Source: Candidatus Aalborgicola lynettensis (GTDB lineage: Bacteria > Pseudomonadota > Gammaproteobacteria > Burkholderiales > Burkholderiaceae_C). Taken from it: a stretch of DNA of 64,000 bases. The stretch is from positions 145,132 through 209,131 of the forward strand of contig JADJZE010000022.1 in assembly GCA_016719405.1 (NCBI GenBank), read 5' to 3'. This document shows positions 19,041-27,685 of the stretch, piece after piece (the stretch's first letter is position 1; each line of letters starts with the position of its first letter). The notes under the pieces are model-generated. The model did not search any database. It was given only the letters and a program-made list of their open reading frames with translations, and was not told where the DNA came from. The position numbers and the translations under genes were made by a program.

Positions 19041-20672
19041 TTACGCAGTGTCCGTCTTTTTTATCTCGGGTGTGACACGCGGCACACTCAGGTCGAAGCA
19101 TGCACCATGGGGCTGCGCATTGCGCACGGTTATGGTGCCACCGAGCTGTTTGGTGACAATGTTGAACACAATGTGCAAGCCCAGTCCGGTGCCCCCCTGC
19201 CCCCGGCGCGTGGTGAAAAAGGGGTCGAATATGCGCCCCATATGCTCGGGTGCAATACCACGGCCATCGTCACTGAAAGCGATTGAAACCACGCCGTCCA
19301 CGCAGTCCACCGCCACCCCAATGTGGCCCTGCTGTTCGGGCGCAAATGCGTGGGTAATGGCGTTCATGGTCAGGTTGGTCAGCACCTGGGCCAGCAAGCC
19401 GGGGTAGCTGTCCATCTGGATGCCCGCAGCGCACGTCACCTCCACACTGGCGTGCCCCTTCTTCAAGGCCGGGTGCAGGCTGGTGGTGAGTTCTTCCAGG
19501 TAATTTTTCAGATCGAACGTGCGCCGCTGCTCACTGGTCTGGTCTACCGCCACCTGCTTGAAACTTTGTATCAGGTGTGCGGCACGTTCCGCGTTGGCCA
19601 GTATCAACCGGGCGCTCTCGTCCGCAGTTTGCAAGTAGGCCGCAATATCGGACTTGCGCACCGCGCCATCGGCCATGGCGCGGCTGGTCTGCAGGGTGGC
19701 CTGGTTGAGCACCGAGGCACTGGTCAACACAATGCCCACCGGGGTGTTGATTTCGTGCGCTACGCCAGCCACCATGCTCCCCAGCCCTGCCATTTTTTCC
19801 GCCTGCACCAGGGATTCTTGTGCCGCCTGCAAGTCCCGGTAGGCCAATTCGGTCTTGGCCGCCGCCTCGCGCGCGTCTTCTTCGGCCTGGGTGCGCCGCG
19901 CAATCACCTGGCGCAGTTTGCGCTGGGTCTGGTTAAAACCACGAATGACTTCACCAAATTCGTTGCGGCTGGTCTCGGGCAGTTCTTCGGCGTCTTCGCC
20001 ATGGTGGGCGGCCAGTTCAAACAGGGCGTCACGCAGTTGCCCAATCGGTTTGAACACCATGTTCAGGCTGACAATCAGGGCCACGATCAACACCCCGTCG
20101 AGGACGATGACCTCCACCACCCGGCTCACAATGGACGCACGCAAGGCTGCATCAATGGCCCGGCGCGAAAACACCACCTCGACCCGTCCAATCGCCGCAT
20201 CGGCCACACTTTTCAGGGGAATTTGTTCCACGTTCGGATCCACAAACAGCATCCCCTGCAAGGTGGCGTGGTGTGCCTGATTGGCCGGTCTGCCAACGGT
20301 AGATTCACCTGCATTGGACGCCACACTCGATACAAACGGCTGCGATTTGGCGTCGAACACGGTTACCGCGCCGACTTCGTCCGACCCCATTTCGGCCTCG
20401 ATGATGCGCTTGGACTGGAACGCGTCATAGTTCCAGACACTGGCAGGCAAGGAAGTTGTCAAGCGCAACATCACCGCCTTTTGCCGCTCTGCAAAACCGC
20501 TCTCCAGTTCACGCGTCAAACGCAACTGGCCATAAACCCCAAAGCCTGCCAGGGTGGCCGTAACCAACAGCACGAACAGTGCAATGAGGCGCACGCGAAT
20601 GGAGTGCACGCTGGGGTGACCTGAAAGCCATTTCGCAATCATTGGTTTTGCGCCTGCAAACCCGTCACGCAC
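19041..20672 (-). CDS. Membrane sensor histidine kinase
   Basis: A 543-residue kinase. It has a transmembrane helix at about 26-47, a periplasmic domain to about 180 with a SLPASVWNYDAFQ motif, a second helix, a HAMP-like region, a coiled coil and a DHp/HATPase core: phospho-acceptor His near 305 in GVAHEINTPVGIV, N-box LTNLTMNAITHAF, DDGRGIAPEHMG and GQGGTGLGLHIV. It should phosphorylate the HD-GYP regulator encoded next. The periplasmic domain resembles that of the upstream chemoreceptor. Met11 is an alternative start. The signal sensed is unknown. Confidence 0.9.
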   Translation of the reverse strand: MRDGFAGAKPMIAKWLSGHPSVHSIRVRLIALFVLLVTATLAGFGVYGQLRLTRELESGFAERQKAVMLRLTTSLPASVWNYDAFQSKRIIEAEMGSDEVGAVTVFDAKSQPFVSSVASNAGESTVGRPANQAHHATLQGMLFVDPNVEQIPLKSVADAAIGRVEVVFSRRAIDAALRASIVSRVVEVIVLDGVLIVALIVSLNMVFKPIGQLRDALFELAAHHGEDAEELPETSRNEFGEVIRGFNQTQRKLRQVIARRTQAEEDAREAAAKTELAYRDLQAAQESLVQAEKMAGLGSMVAGVAHEINTPVGIVLTSASVLNQATLQTSRAMADGAVRKSDIAAYLQTADESARLILANAERAAHLIQSFKQVAVDQTSEQRRTFDLKNYLEELTTSLHPALKKGHASVEVTCAAGIQMDSYPGLLAQVLTNLTMNAITHAFAPEQQGHIGVAVDCVDGVVSIAFSDDGRGIAPEHMGRIFDPFFTTRRGQGGTGLGLHIVFNIVTKQLGGTITVRNAQPHGACFDLSVPRVTPEIKKTDTA

Positions 20673-20684
20673 CAGTGCACACGT

Positions 20685-22166
20685 TCAACGCAGCGCCACC
20701 AATGCGCGCGATCGGCCCTCACCCAGTTTGAACACACTCACGGCACTGGCCAGGCTGGCAGCCTGCGATTGCATGGAACCTGCAGCGGCGGCGGCTTCTT
20801 CCACCAGTGCGGCATTTTGCTGGGTGTTGGTGTCCATCTGGCGAACGGCTTCGTTGATCTGGCTGATACCCAGGGTTTGCGATTCGCTGGCCGACTGGAT
20901 TTCGGCCATGATGCCGGTCACCTTGCTCACACTGTCCACAATTTCGGTCATGGTGGAACCCGCCTCGTCCACCAGTCGGGTGCCCACACCCACATTGCTC
21001 ACCGACTCATCGATCAGCGCCTTGATTTCTTTGGCCGCTGCAGCCGAGCGGCCCGCCAGACTGCGCACCTCGCTGGCCACCACGGCAAAACCACGCCCCT
21101 GCTCGCCTGCGCGTGCGGCCTCTACCGCGGCGTTGAGCGCCAGGATATTGGTCTGGAAGGCAATGCCGTCAATCACGCTGATGATGTCGACAATCTTGCG
21201 CGAGGACTGGTTGATGGAGCCCATGGTTTCCACCACCTGGGCCACCACGGCGCCGCCCTTGGATGCCACCTCGGCCGCCGTGCCCACCATGCGGTTGGCG
21301 ATTTGCGCGTTCTCGGCGTTTTGCTTGACGGTGTGGGTGATGTCCTGCATGGAGGCCGCCGTTTCCTCCAGTGAACTGGCCTGGGACTCGGTGCGGTTGG
21401 ACAGGTCCATATTGCCGCTGGCAATTTCGTTCGCGGCATGGGTAATGGTGACAATGCCGGTACTCACCTGGGTGACGATTTGCTGCAAGCGGTCAATAAA
21501 CGTATTGAAGCTGTCTGACACCTGGTTGAACTCGTCCGTCTTGGCGCGGGGGATGCGCTTGGTCAAATCGGCCTCGCCCTCGGCGATGTCGCGCAGTGCA
21601 ACACCAATTTGTGCCAGGGGGTTGAGCACCATGGAACTCAATATGCGCGACAGTGCGAGCACGATGATGACATCGAGCACCAAGATTTGCAGCACCGCCC
21701 AGATCAGTTCGCTGCGCAAGGCCTGGTTGATTTCAGCATAGGACACATACACCGTCACTTTGCCAACCGGGTTGGATTTGCCGCCATCTTCAAACGCGAG
21801 GTCTACCGCTTTGGAGAAGTCGGATACCGGCGCCTGGGTGGCGGCAACCGTCTTGCCGTCCGCACCGCGCACCGTACCGCCCACCAGCTTGTCGCCGTTC
21901 TTGATGAGGATGCCGGAGATAAACGTGGCCCCCATTTCCGAGCGCAAACCCTGCTCGATCTGGTTTTTGTCGAAGTTCCAGATCGAACCCGGCAAACTGG
22001 CCGACAAACGCCCCAGGGTGGCCTCCACCTGCTGCTGCATGGAGGCCTGCAGTTTGCCCTTGGTCTTGACATAGTTGATGGCACCAAAGGCCAGCAGCAA
22101 TGCCGAAATGATCACCACAAACAATACATTCAAGCGGAACTTGATGCTGGATGTTTTCATCTTCAA
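20685..22166 (-). CDS. Methyl-accepting chemotaxis protein
   Basis: A 493-residue chemoreceptor: helix 1 (about 12-30), a small periplasmic domain with SLPGSIWNFDKNQIEQ, helix 2 near 160-180, HAMP, then the long cytoplasmic coiled coil with the signalling tip (QTNILALNAAVEAARAGEQ) and methylation regions. There is no C-terminal CheR-binding pentapeptide; it ends SRALVALR. It lies 12 bases before the kinase and shares with it the WNxD periplasmic motif. Signals are passed to CheA/CheW encoded elsewhere. Three orphan periplasmic binding proteins encoded next door could bring ligand to it; this is inferred. Confidence 0.93.
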   Translation of the reverse strand: MKMKTSSIKFRLNVLFVVIISALLLAFGAINYVKTKGKLQASMQQQVEATLGRLSASLPGSIWNFDKNQIEQGLRSEMGATFISGILIKNGDKLVGGTVRGADGKTVAATQAPVSDFSKAVDLAFEDGGKSNPVGKVTVYVSYAEINQALRSELIWAVLQILVLDVIIVLALSRILSSMVLNPLAQIGVALRDIAEGEADLTKRIPRAKTDEFNQVSDSFNTFIDRLQQIVTQVSTGIVTITHAANEIASGNMDLSNRTESQASSLEETAASMQDITHTVKQNAENAQIANRMVGTAAEVASKGGAVVAQVVETMGSINQSSRKIVDIISVIDGIAFQTNILALNAAVEAARAGEQGRGFAVVASEVRSLAGRSAAAAKEIKALIDESVSNVGVGTRLVDEAGSTMTEIVDSVSKVTGIMAEIQSASESQTLGISQINEAVRQMDTNTQQNAALVEEAAAAAGSMQSQAASLASAVSVFKLGEGRSRALVALR

Positions 22167-22454
22167 CCTCTTTCAGGACAAAAAAGCGCCACCAACGGGT
22201 CAGCGCATACTAGTCCCAATCACATTGCAAGTGAAGCCCTCTACCACAGCGCTAGTGAATACCCTAAGCAACAACGTTGCAACGCGGTTATGCCCCGCCA
22301 CAAATCGCCATTCTTTGCGTCAAATCAAACCATGGCACAAATTCTGCGCCCACAGTGGGCCGACTGCGGTGGGCCGTGGCGTGCCGCAGGGTGGTAGTTT
22401 TTAGCTCCGGATGTCAAGGCATCTGGTCGTGCATCCAACAACCAAGGATTGAGC

Positions 22455-23158
22455 ATGAAAAATTATTGTGCATGGGCATGCTGCTGGGCAGTTGCGCTTG
22501 GGCCGATGGCCTGATTCTGACCACCGAAGATGCCGCCCCCTACAACTACACGACCGACGGCGGGAAAACCATTGTCGGCAGCGCCACGGAAGCCATTCAC
22601 GAACTCTTCAAGCGCACCAAGATCAGCTACAAGATTACGCTGTACCCCTGGGTGCGCGCCTTGGAAATGGCCAAGTCCGAGAAAGACACCTGCGTCTACT
22701 CCACCACCCGAACCGAAGAGCGCGAGAAGCAGTTTGCCTGGGTGGGCCCGATTGCGCCCAACGACTGGGTGCTGTTTGCCAAGGCCGACAGCACCATCAA
22801 GCTGGCATCGCTGGACGACGCAAAGAAGTACAAGGTGGGCGGCTACCGGGGCGATGCGGTCACGCTGTACCTGCAGGAGCAGAAGTTTGTGATGGATGAG
22901 GCCGCCAATGACGACCAGACGGCACAAAAGCTGGAGGCCGGCCGTATTGACCTGTGGGCCACCGGCAATCTGGGCGGGCCCTTTGTTGCCAACAAGATGA
23001 AGACCAAAATCAAACCGCTATTGACCTTCAAAAAAACCGAGTTGTACCTGGCATGCAACAAGGGGGTTGCACCGGACACCATCAACCAACTCAATGCCAC
23101 CTTGCAGGCCATGGTAAAAGACGGCACCATGGAGAAAATCACCAAGAAATACCAGTGA
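22455..23158 (+). CDS. Orphan periplasmic solute-binding protein 1 (start-proximal frameshift)
   Basis: A bacterial extracellular solute-binding protein family 3 domain of about 215 residues (DGLILTTEDAAPYNYTT at the start; YRGDAVTLYLQEQKF; IDLWATGN; MEKITKKYQ at the end). The likely start is ATG 22455 behind AAGGA, but its A5 run puts the signal peptide one base out of frame. With one more A it would read MKKLLCMGMLLGSCAWADG, like its tandem copy. In-frame ATGs at 22472 and 22478 would leave a shortened signal peptide. No ABC permease or ATPase is nearby, so it may serve a sensor (chemoreceptor or kinase) rather than transport. Ligand unknown. Confidence 0.75.
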
Positions 23159-23208
23159 TATAGCCGTGCCTGGGGCACAAAAGTAGGCCGCACCGTGCAG
23201 GAGGGCAT

Positions 23209-23912
23209 ATGAAAAGATTGTTGTGTATTGGCGCGCTGCTGGGCCATTGCGCGTGGGCCGATGGCCTGCTGCTGACCACCGAAGACGCGCCCCCTACAAC
23301 TACACCACCGACGGCGGGCAGACCATTGTCGGCAGTGCGACGGAGGCGGTGCACGAGTTGTTCAGGCGCGCCAATATCCGCTACCAGATTGTCATGTACC
23401 CGTGGGTGCGGGCGATCAAAATGGCCGAGTCTGACAAAGACACCTGCGTTTACTCCACCACGCGCACCGAGGAGCGCGAAACAAAATTCCAGTGGGTGGG
23501 CCCGGTTGCCCCGGACAACTGGATGCTGTTTGCCAAAGCCGACAGCAGCATCCAACTGGCGTCGCTGGACGATGCGCGCAAGTACAAGGTGGGGGGTTAC
23601 CGGGGTGATTCGGTCACGCTGTACCTGCAGCAGCAAAAATTCGTCATCGATGAGGCCATCAACGACGATCAAAACGCCAAGAAACTCGATGCCGGTCGCG
23701 TGGACCTGTGGGCAACTGGCATATTGACGGGGCCGTTTGTCGCCAACAAGATGAAGACCCGGGTCAAACCCGTACTCAACATCAAAAAAGCCGAGTTGTA
23801 CCTGGCCTGCAACAAGACTGTTGCGCCCGACACCATCCAGCAGCTCAACACCACCCTGAAGGCCATGGTGAAAGACGGCACCATGGAAAAAATCAACAAA
23901 AAGTACCAGTAG
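23209..23912 (+). CDS. Orphan periplasmic solute-binding protein 2, tandem paralogue (frameshift)
   Basis: A close copy of the preceding gene along its whole length, starting MKRLLCIGALLGHCAWADG behind GGAGG at ATG 23209. After TTEDA the frame is lost: GACGCGCCCCCTACAAC lacks one base relative to GATGCCGCCCCCTACAAC in copy 1. The rest (YNYTTDGGQTIVGSATEAVH to MEKINKKYQ) reads in the other frame to 23912. The mature domain is fully conserved, which suggests a recent loss or a sequencing error. Spacing to copy 1 is 50 bases. Confidence 0.75.
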
Positions 23913-23916
23913 CACG

Positions 23917-23936
23917 CCTGCCCCCGTAGGGGCGGG
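23917..23936. terminator. Hairpin between convergent genes
   Basis: CCTGCCCC-CGTA-GGGGCGGG forms an 8-pair GC-rich stem (one T-G pair) with a four-base loop, lying between the stops of binding protein 2 and the truncated response regulator. There is no T-run, so termination strength is uncertain. Confidence 0.5.
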
Positions 23937-23940
23937 AGTC

Positions 23941-24612
23941 TCAAGGCTTGCGGGCGGCCTGACCGGTTTTTTGCATGACACACAACATACCCCCCGAGCC
24001 CAGCTGGATGACCGCGCCAATCTGTTGCAAGGTTTCGGGTGCCTGTGCCGAGACCGGCTCCACCCGGTAAATGTCGTGGGTCACTTCCAGCAATTTGGCC
24101 AGGCCATCGCGGCTGGCTTCAATGGCTTGCATGCGCTCGTAGCTGCGCAAAGACGTGATGACGGTGGTGAACAGTTTCTCCACCGTCAACTCGGACTTGG
24201 CTTTGTAGTCGTTGACATCAAAATCCACCACCACCTGGCTCTCCGGCGCCTGTCCGGGCTGCCCGGTTCGCAATACGATACGAACCAGGTCGTTGTGCAG
24301 TTCTTCGCGAATGCGCTTGGCCAGACGCAAACCCGCATCGTCGGTTTCCATCACCACGTCCAGCAGCACCAGTGCAATGTCGGACTCCTGGGACAACTGG
24401 GCAAACCCTTGCTCGCCGGAATACGCAGACAGAATTTCCAGCCTGCGGCCCTTGAAAGTGACGTTACCCAACGCCAGGCGGGTGACCGCATGCACATCCG
24501 CCACATCGTCCACCACCAGCACCCGCCACGGTTTCAAGTCGGTCGTCGTGCCATCGGGCGCATGCTCTTCGGCAAGCCAGTCGGTGTCGTTCGGGTCGTT
24601 TTCATGGGTCAT
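23941..24612 (-). CDS. Response regulator with REC and shortened DUF3369, no output domain
   Basis: A 223-residue paralogue of the HD-GYP regulator at 17412. The receiver domain is complete (VLVVDDVADVHAV; phospho-acceptor in LVLLDVVMETDD), and the next segment, KLFTTVITSLRSYE, is nearly the same. The protein stops inside DUF3369, at SGGMLCVMQKTGQAARKP, where the larger protein goes on to HD-GYP. It may be a single-domain phosphate sink or a truncated duplicate. ATG 24612 (MTHENDP) is chosen as it matches the paralogue's acidic N-terminus. It is flanked by binding-protein genes on the opposite strand. Confidence 0.82.
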   Translation of the reverse strand: MTHENDPNDTDWLAEEHAPDGTTTDLKPWRVLVVDDVADVHAVTRLALGNVTFKGRRLEILSAYSGEQGFAQLSQESDIALVLLDVVMETDDAGLRLAKRIREELHNDLVRIVLRTGQPGQAPESQVVVDFDVNDYKAKSELTVEKLFTTVITSLRSYERMQAIEASRDGLAKLLEVTHDIYRVEPVSAQAPETLQQIGAVIQLGSGGMLCVMQKTGQAARKP

Positions 24613-24814
24613 GCGGCCAGCATATGTCCAAACGCTTGACCATCCAAGTAATTTCTGTGGTGGTGCAGCAACCTGCAACAAACCCCCTCAGAGAACTTGC
24701 CAAACACCGTAAAAACACGCTACCCACGCAGGCGGTTTTGAACTATTCTGGATTGCCGTTTTATCGCGGTGGGTTGCACCATTTTTGCATCGATGTTTAT
24801 CTAAAGGACACGCC

Positions 24815-25558
24815 ATGTTCAAATTCAAAAGTTGGATTTTTTGTTTGGCCCTGCTTTGCGCACTTCCCGCCATGGCCGCAGAGAAATGGAAAGTCACCTC
24901 GCTCGATTGGCAACCGTTTTCGGGCAAAACACTTCCCGAAGGTGGGGCCGGTATTGCCGTGCTGCGTGCTGCACTCAAGGCGGAGGGTATTGAATTGGTG
25001 GTGGAGTTTTTCCCCTGGACCCGTGCCATTGAAACCGCCAAGGAGCCTGGTTATGCAGGCATGTACCCTTCCTGGCCCGAGGATGTCCCCGCAGAAGGCT
25101 TCACCAAGTCACCGGTGCTGTTCCGCTCGGCAGTGGGGTTTGTAGAGCCCAAAGCCAAACCCCTGGTCTGGAACAAACTGGAAGACCTCAAGGGCAAAAC
25201 CATTGGCACGGTGCAGGACTACGGCAACACACCTGAGTTCATGGCACTCATCAAGAATGGCACTATCAAGACCCAGGTGGTGGTGGATGACATTACCAAT
25301 ATCAAAAAGGTCTCTGCCGGGCGAATCGACGGTGCATTCATCGACTTGGCGAACCTGGACTATTTCCTGAAAAACGACGCCAAGGACATTGCCTCCACGG
25401 TGCAAGCCAACTCCAAGGTGCTCGACACCAAGGACCTGGTGCTGGGTCTGAACAACAAATTTGAAAACAAAAAGGCCGCAGAAATCATCAAACGCGGCAT
25501 TGCCAAGATTGACGCGGAAAAAATCATCAAGGACTACATGGCCAAACACATCAAGTAG
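24815..25558 (+). CDS. Orphan periplasmic solute-binding protein 3
   Basis: A 247-residue solute-binding family 3 protein, intact, with a signal peptide cut after LPAMAA and an AAAGGA ribosome site at 24803. The fold is seen in WQPFSGKTLPEGGAGI, FFPWTRAIETAK, LKGKTIGTVQDYGNTPE and GRIDGAFIDLANLDYF. It is more distant from the tandem pair but shares the 'PW.RA.E.AK' segment. Again no permease or ATPase is adjacent. Its stop is two bases from the opposing holA stop. Confidence 0.88.
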   Translation: MFKFKSWIFCLALLCALPAMAAEKWKVTSLDWQPFSGKTLPEGGAGIAVLRAALKAEGIELVVEFFPWTRAIETAKEPGYAGMYPSWPEDVPAEGFTKSPVLFRSAVGFVEPKAKPLVWNKLEDLKGKTIGTVQDYGNTPEFMALIKNGTIKTQVVVDDITNIKKVSAGRIDGAFIDLANLDYFLKNDAKDIASTVQANSKVLDTKDLVLGLNNKFENKKAAEIIKRGIAKIDAEKIIKDYMAKHIK

Positions 25559-25560
25559 CA

Positions 25561-26670
25561 CTACCCTCCCGGCGCTGTGCGCTCCCCCCTGCGCTGGGCG
25601 GAAGGGGCTGCGCACAGCCCGCACACGTGCAAGGCAAGGCGGTGCAGGGCCTGCCAGCCGGTGCTGGGCCAGTCGGGCTGTTTCAGTCCTTTAACAATGC
25701 CATCCACCACGTGCGCGGCGTGCAGCAACTCGGTCAACACCGCATCGCTGAGCTTGGGTAGCACGCGCTCAAACAGGCGCTCCCGCGGCCCCCAGATGCG
25801 CTGATCGCGCAGGGCCATGGGCAAGGGCTTGCCCGCGTTCATGGCGTCTTTCACCCGTTTCAAAGCCCGAATATCTTCGCTCAAGGTGTAGTGCACCAGC
25901 ACTTCGGCCTCGCCCTCGGCCTGCAGGCCATCGAGCATGCGCTGCACGCGCAGGGCCTGGCCCGCCAGCACGGCCTCCGACAACTTGAACACGTCGTACC
26001 GCGCCACGTTCAGCACCGCACTCTCTACCTGCTCAAAGCGCAACACGCCCCCTTCACTGCCAGGGGTGACGGGAAACAGCAGGCCCAGTTTTTGGATTTC
26101 CTGGTGCGCGGCCAGCAGGTTGCCTTCGACCCGGTCGGCAAAAAACTGCAGGGTGCGCAGCCCTTCATCACCGGCCGCCACGCGTTGCCCCTGCGCTGCC
26201 AAGCGCTGGGCGATCCACTGTGGCAACGCCTGGCGCTCGACCGGCTCTACCTGCAAGGTGATGCCAAAACTCTCCAGTGCCGCAAACCATGCTGCCGATT
26301 TGGTCGGTTTGTCCAGTCGCGGCAACATCACCAAGGTGAGTGTGCTGTCGTTACCCTGCGCGGCCTGGGCCAGCTGTTGCAGAGCAGCGCTACCGTCTTT
26401 GCCGGGTTTGCCGGAAGGGATGCGAATTTCGACGATTTGCTTGTCGGCAAACAGGCTCAGGGAGCCGCCTGCAGCCAGCACCTCGCTCCAGTCAAAGTGG
26501 GCACCGGCGACCGTGTGCGATGTGCGTTCGGTATAGCCCTGTAGGCGCGCACTGGCGCGAATGGCATCCAGCGCCTCCTGCACCAGCAGCGGCTCGTCGC
26601 CATGCAGCGTGTACAGACTTTTAAGCCCGCGCTGCAGGTGGTTGGCAAGTTGGTTGGCGGCGATTTGCAT
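25561..26670 (-). CDS. holA: DNA polymerase III delta subunit
   Basis: A 369-residue clamp-loader subunit that opens the beta clamp. It starts MQIAANQLANHLQRGLKSLY, then has YTLHGDEPLLVQEALDAIR, typical of HolA, and a C-terminal helical part (SEDIRALKRV onward). The start at 26670 fits homologues; the longer open frame upstream is antisense coding shadow. In related bacteria holA follows lptE directly; here an Lrp-type gene lies between. Confidence 0.93.
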   Translation of the reverse strand: MQIAANQLANHLQRGLKSLYTLHGDEPLLVQEALDAIRASARLQGYTERTSHTVAGAHFDWSEVLAAGGSLSLFADKQIVEIRIPSGKPGKDGSAALQQLAQAAQGNDSTLTLVMLPRLDKPTKSAAWFAALESFGITLQVEPVERQALPQWIAQRLAAQGQRVAAGDEGLRTLQFFADRVEGNLLAAHQEIQKLGLLFPVTPGSEGGVLRFEQVESAVLNVARYDVFKLSEAVLAGQALRVQRMLDGLQAEGEAEVLVHYTLSEDIRALKRVKDAMNAGKPLPMALRDQRIWGPRERLFERVLPKLSDAVLTELLHAAHVVDGIVKGLKQPDWPSTGWQALHRLALHVCGLCAAPSAQRRGERTAPGG

Positions 26671-26731
26671 AGGCGGTGAGTGTAGTCTTGCACGCTGGGC
26701 CGGTTCGCGGCCGGGCGCACAGGCAAATAAC

Positions 26732-27157
26732 TCAGGACAGCCTGAACGTTTCCAGGTGGATGCTGGTTTCGGTGTTGCTGATGCCCTTGAGCAGGCGAAT
26801 GCGCTCCAGCACCTTGGCCAGCTCTTGCAAAGACGCGGCGCGCAATTCGGCCAGCAGATCCCAACGGCCATTGGTGTCGTGCAGGGAGGCCACACCGGGC
26901 TCGCCCAGCAGGTTGGCAATCACGGTGCGGGTCTGGTTGCCTTCTACGGCAATGCTCATCCAGGCCTTGATGGCGTTGTGCTGCACGTCCGGGCGCAAGC
27001 GCACGGTGTAGCCCACAATCACACCCTCGTCTTCCAGGCGGCGGATGCGGTTGCTCACCGTGCCGCGCGACACATCGAGCTTTTGCGCCAGCGCCGCTAC
27101 CGACAGGCGTGCATCCTGGCGCAGCAGCGAGAGCAGGTGGTGGTCGGTTTCGTCCAT
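26732..27157 (-). CDS. Lrp/AsnC-family transcriptional regulator
   Basis: A 141-residue regulator with an N-terminal winged helix-turn-helix (LDVSRGTVSNRIRRLEDEGV) and a C-terminal RAM ligand-binding domain (GRWDLLAELRAASLQELAKV). Members bind amino acids and form dimers to octamers. It lies 12 bases after lptE on the same strand and is probably co-transcribed with leuS-lptE. Its presence inside the leuS-lptE-holA order is unusual. Targets are unknown. Confidence 0.9.
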   Translation of the reverse strand: MDETDHHLLSLLRQDARLSVAALAQKLDVSRGTVSNRIRRLEDEGVIVGYTVRLRPDVQHNAIKAWMSIAVEGNQTRTVIANLLGEPGVASLHDTNGRWDLLAELRAASLQELAKVLERIRLLKGISNTETSIHLETFRLS

Positions 27158-27169
27158 GGTGGCAATGGA

Positions 27170-27682
27170 TTAGTCGATTTGCTTGACCGCCGCCAAGCGG
27201 CGCAGCAACTGCTGGACGATGTCGTTTTGCATATCACGGTACAGCAGCACTTCTTCGGCCTCTTTGGCCAGTACGGCCGACTCGTTGAAGGCAATGTCGC
27301 GCTGCTGGGTAATTTCCACCGGTGCAATCAGCTCGTTACCCTGGGGTGTGCGCAAACGGAATTTGACCCGAATTTTGAGTTGAAACTCGCGCACCTGCCC
27401 ACTGGCATTGACACCCACCACGGTTTTTTCGCGCAGGTCGTGCAAGACGTCCAGAATCACCTGGGGGGGGGCAGCGCCCGCTTCGGGCTGCAGCGGCACA
27501 ATGGCACTGCCAAAGTAGCGAATCACGTCGGTGGCCACCAGACCGCCCGTTTCCGGCGTAACCGCCACGGTCTGGAAGGCAAAGTGCTGGCTACTGCGCA
27601 GCTTGAAGCCGCAGCCGGTCAGGGCCGTGCCCAGCGCCCCTGCGCCCGCCCACTGCACAAAACCACGGCGATGCATGCCCAT
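27170..27682 (-). CDS. lptE: LPS-assembly lipoprotein LptE
   Basis: A 170-residue outer-membrane lipoprotein that plugs the LptD barrel for lipopolysaccharide insertion. The signal peptide carries Arg residues (MHRRGF) and ends in a lipobox LTGC; GFKLRSS follows directly, the family hallmark. The gene is three bases after leuS, so the two are translated from one message. Confidence 0.92.
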   Translation of the reverse strand: MGMHRRGFVQWAGAGALGTALTGCGFKLRSSQHFAFQTVAVTPETGGLVATDVIRYFGSAIVPLQPEAGAAPPQVILDVLHDLREKTVVGVNASGQVREFQLKIRVKFRLRTPQGNELIAPVEITQQRDIAFNESAVLAKEAEEVLLYRDMQNDIVQQLLRRLAAVKQID

Positions 27683-27685
27683 GGC

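Noticed and set aside
22455..25558. ABC amino-acid uptake operon
   Set aside because: Three binding proteins are present, but no permease or ATPase gene occurs in the surrounding 10 kb.
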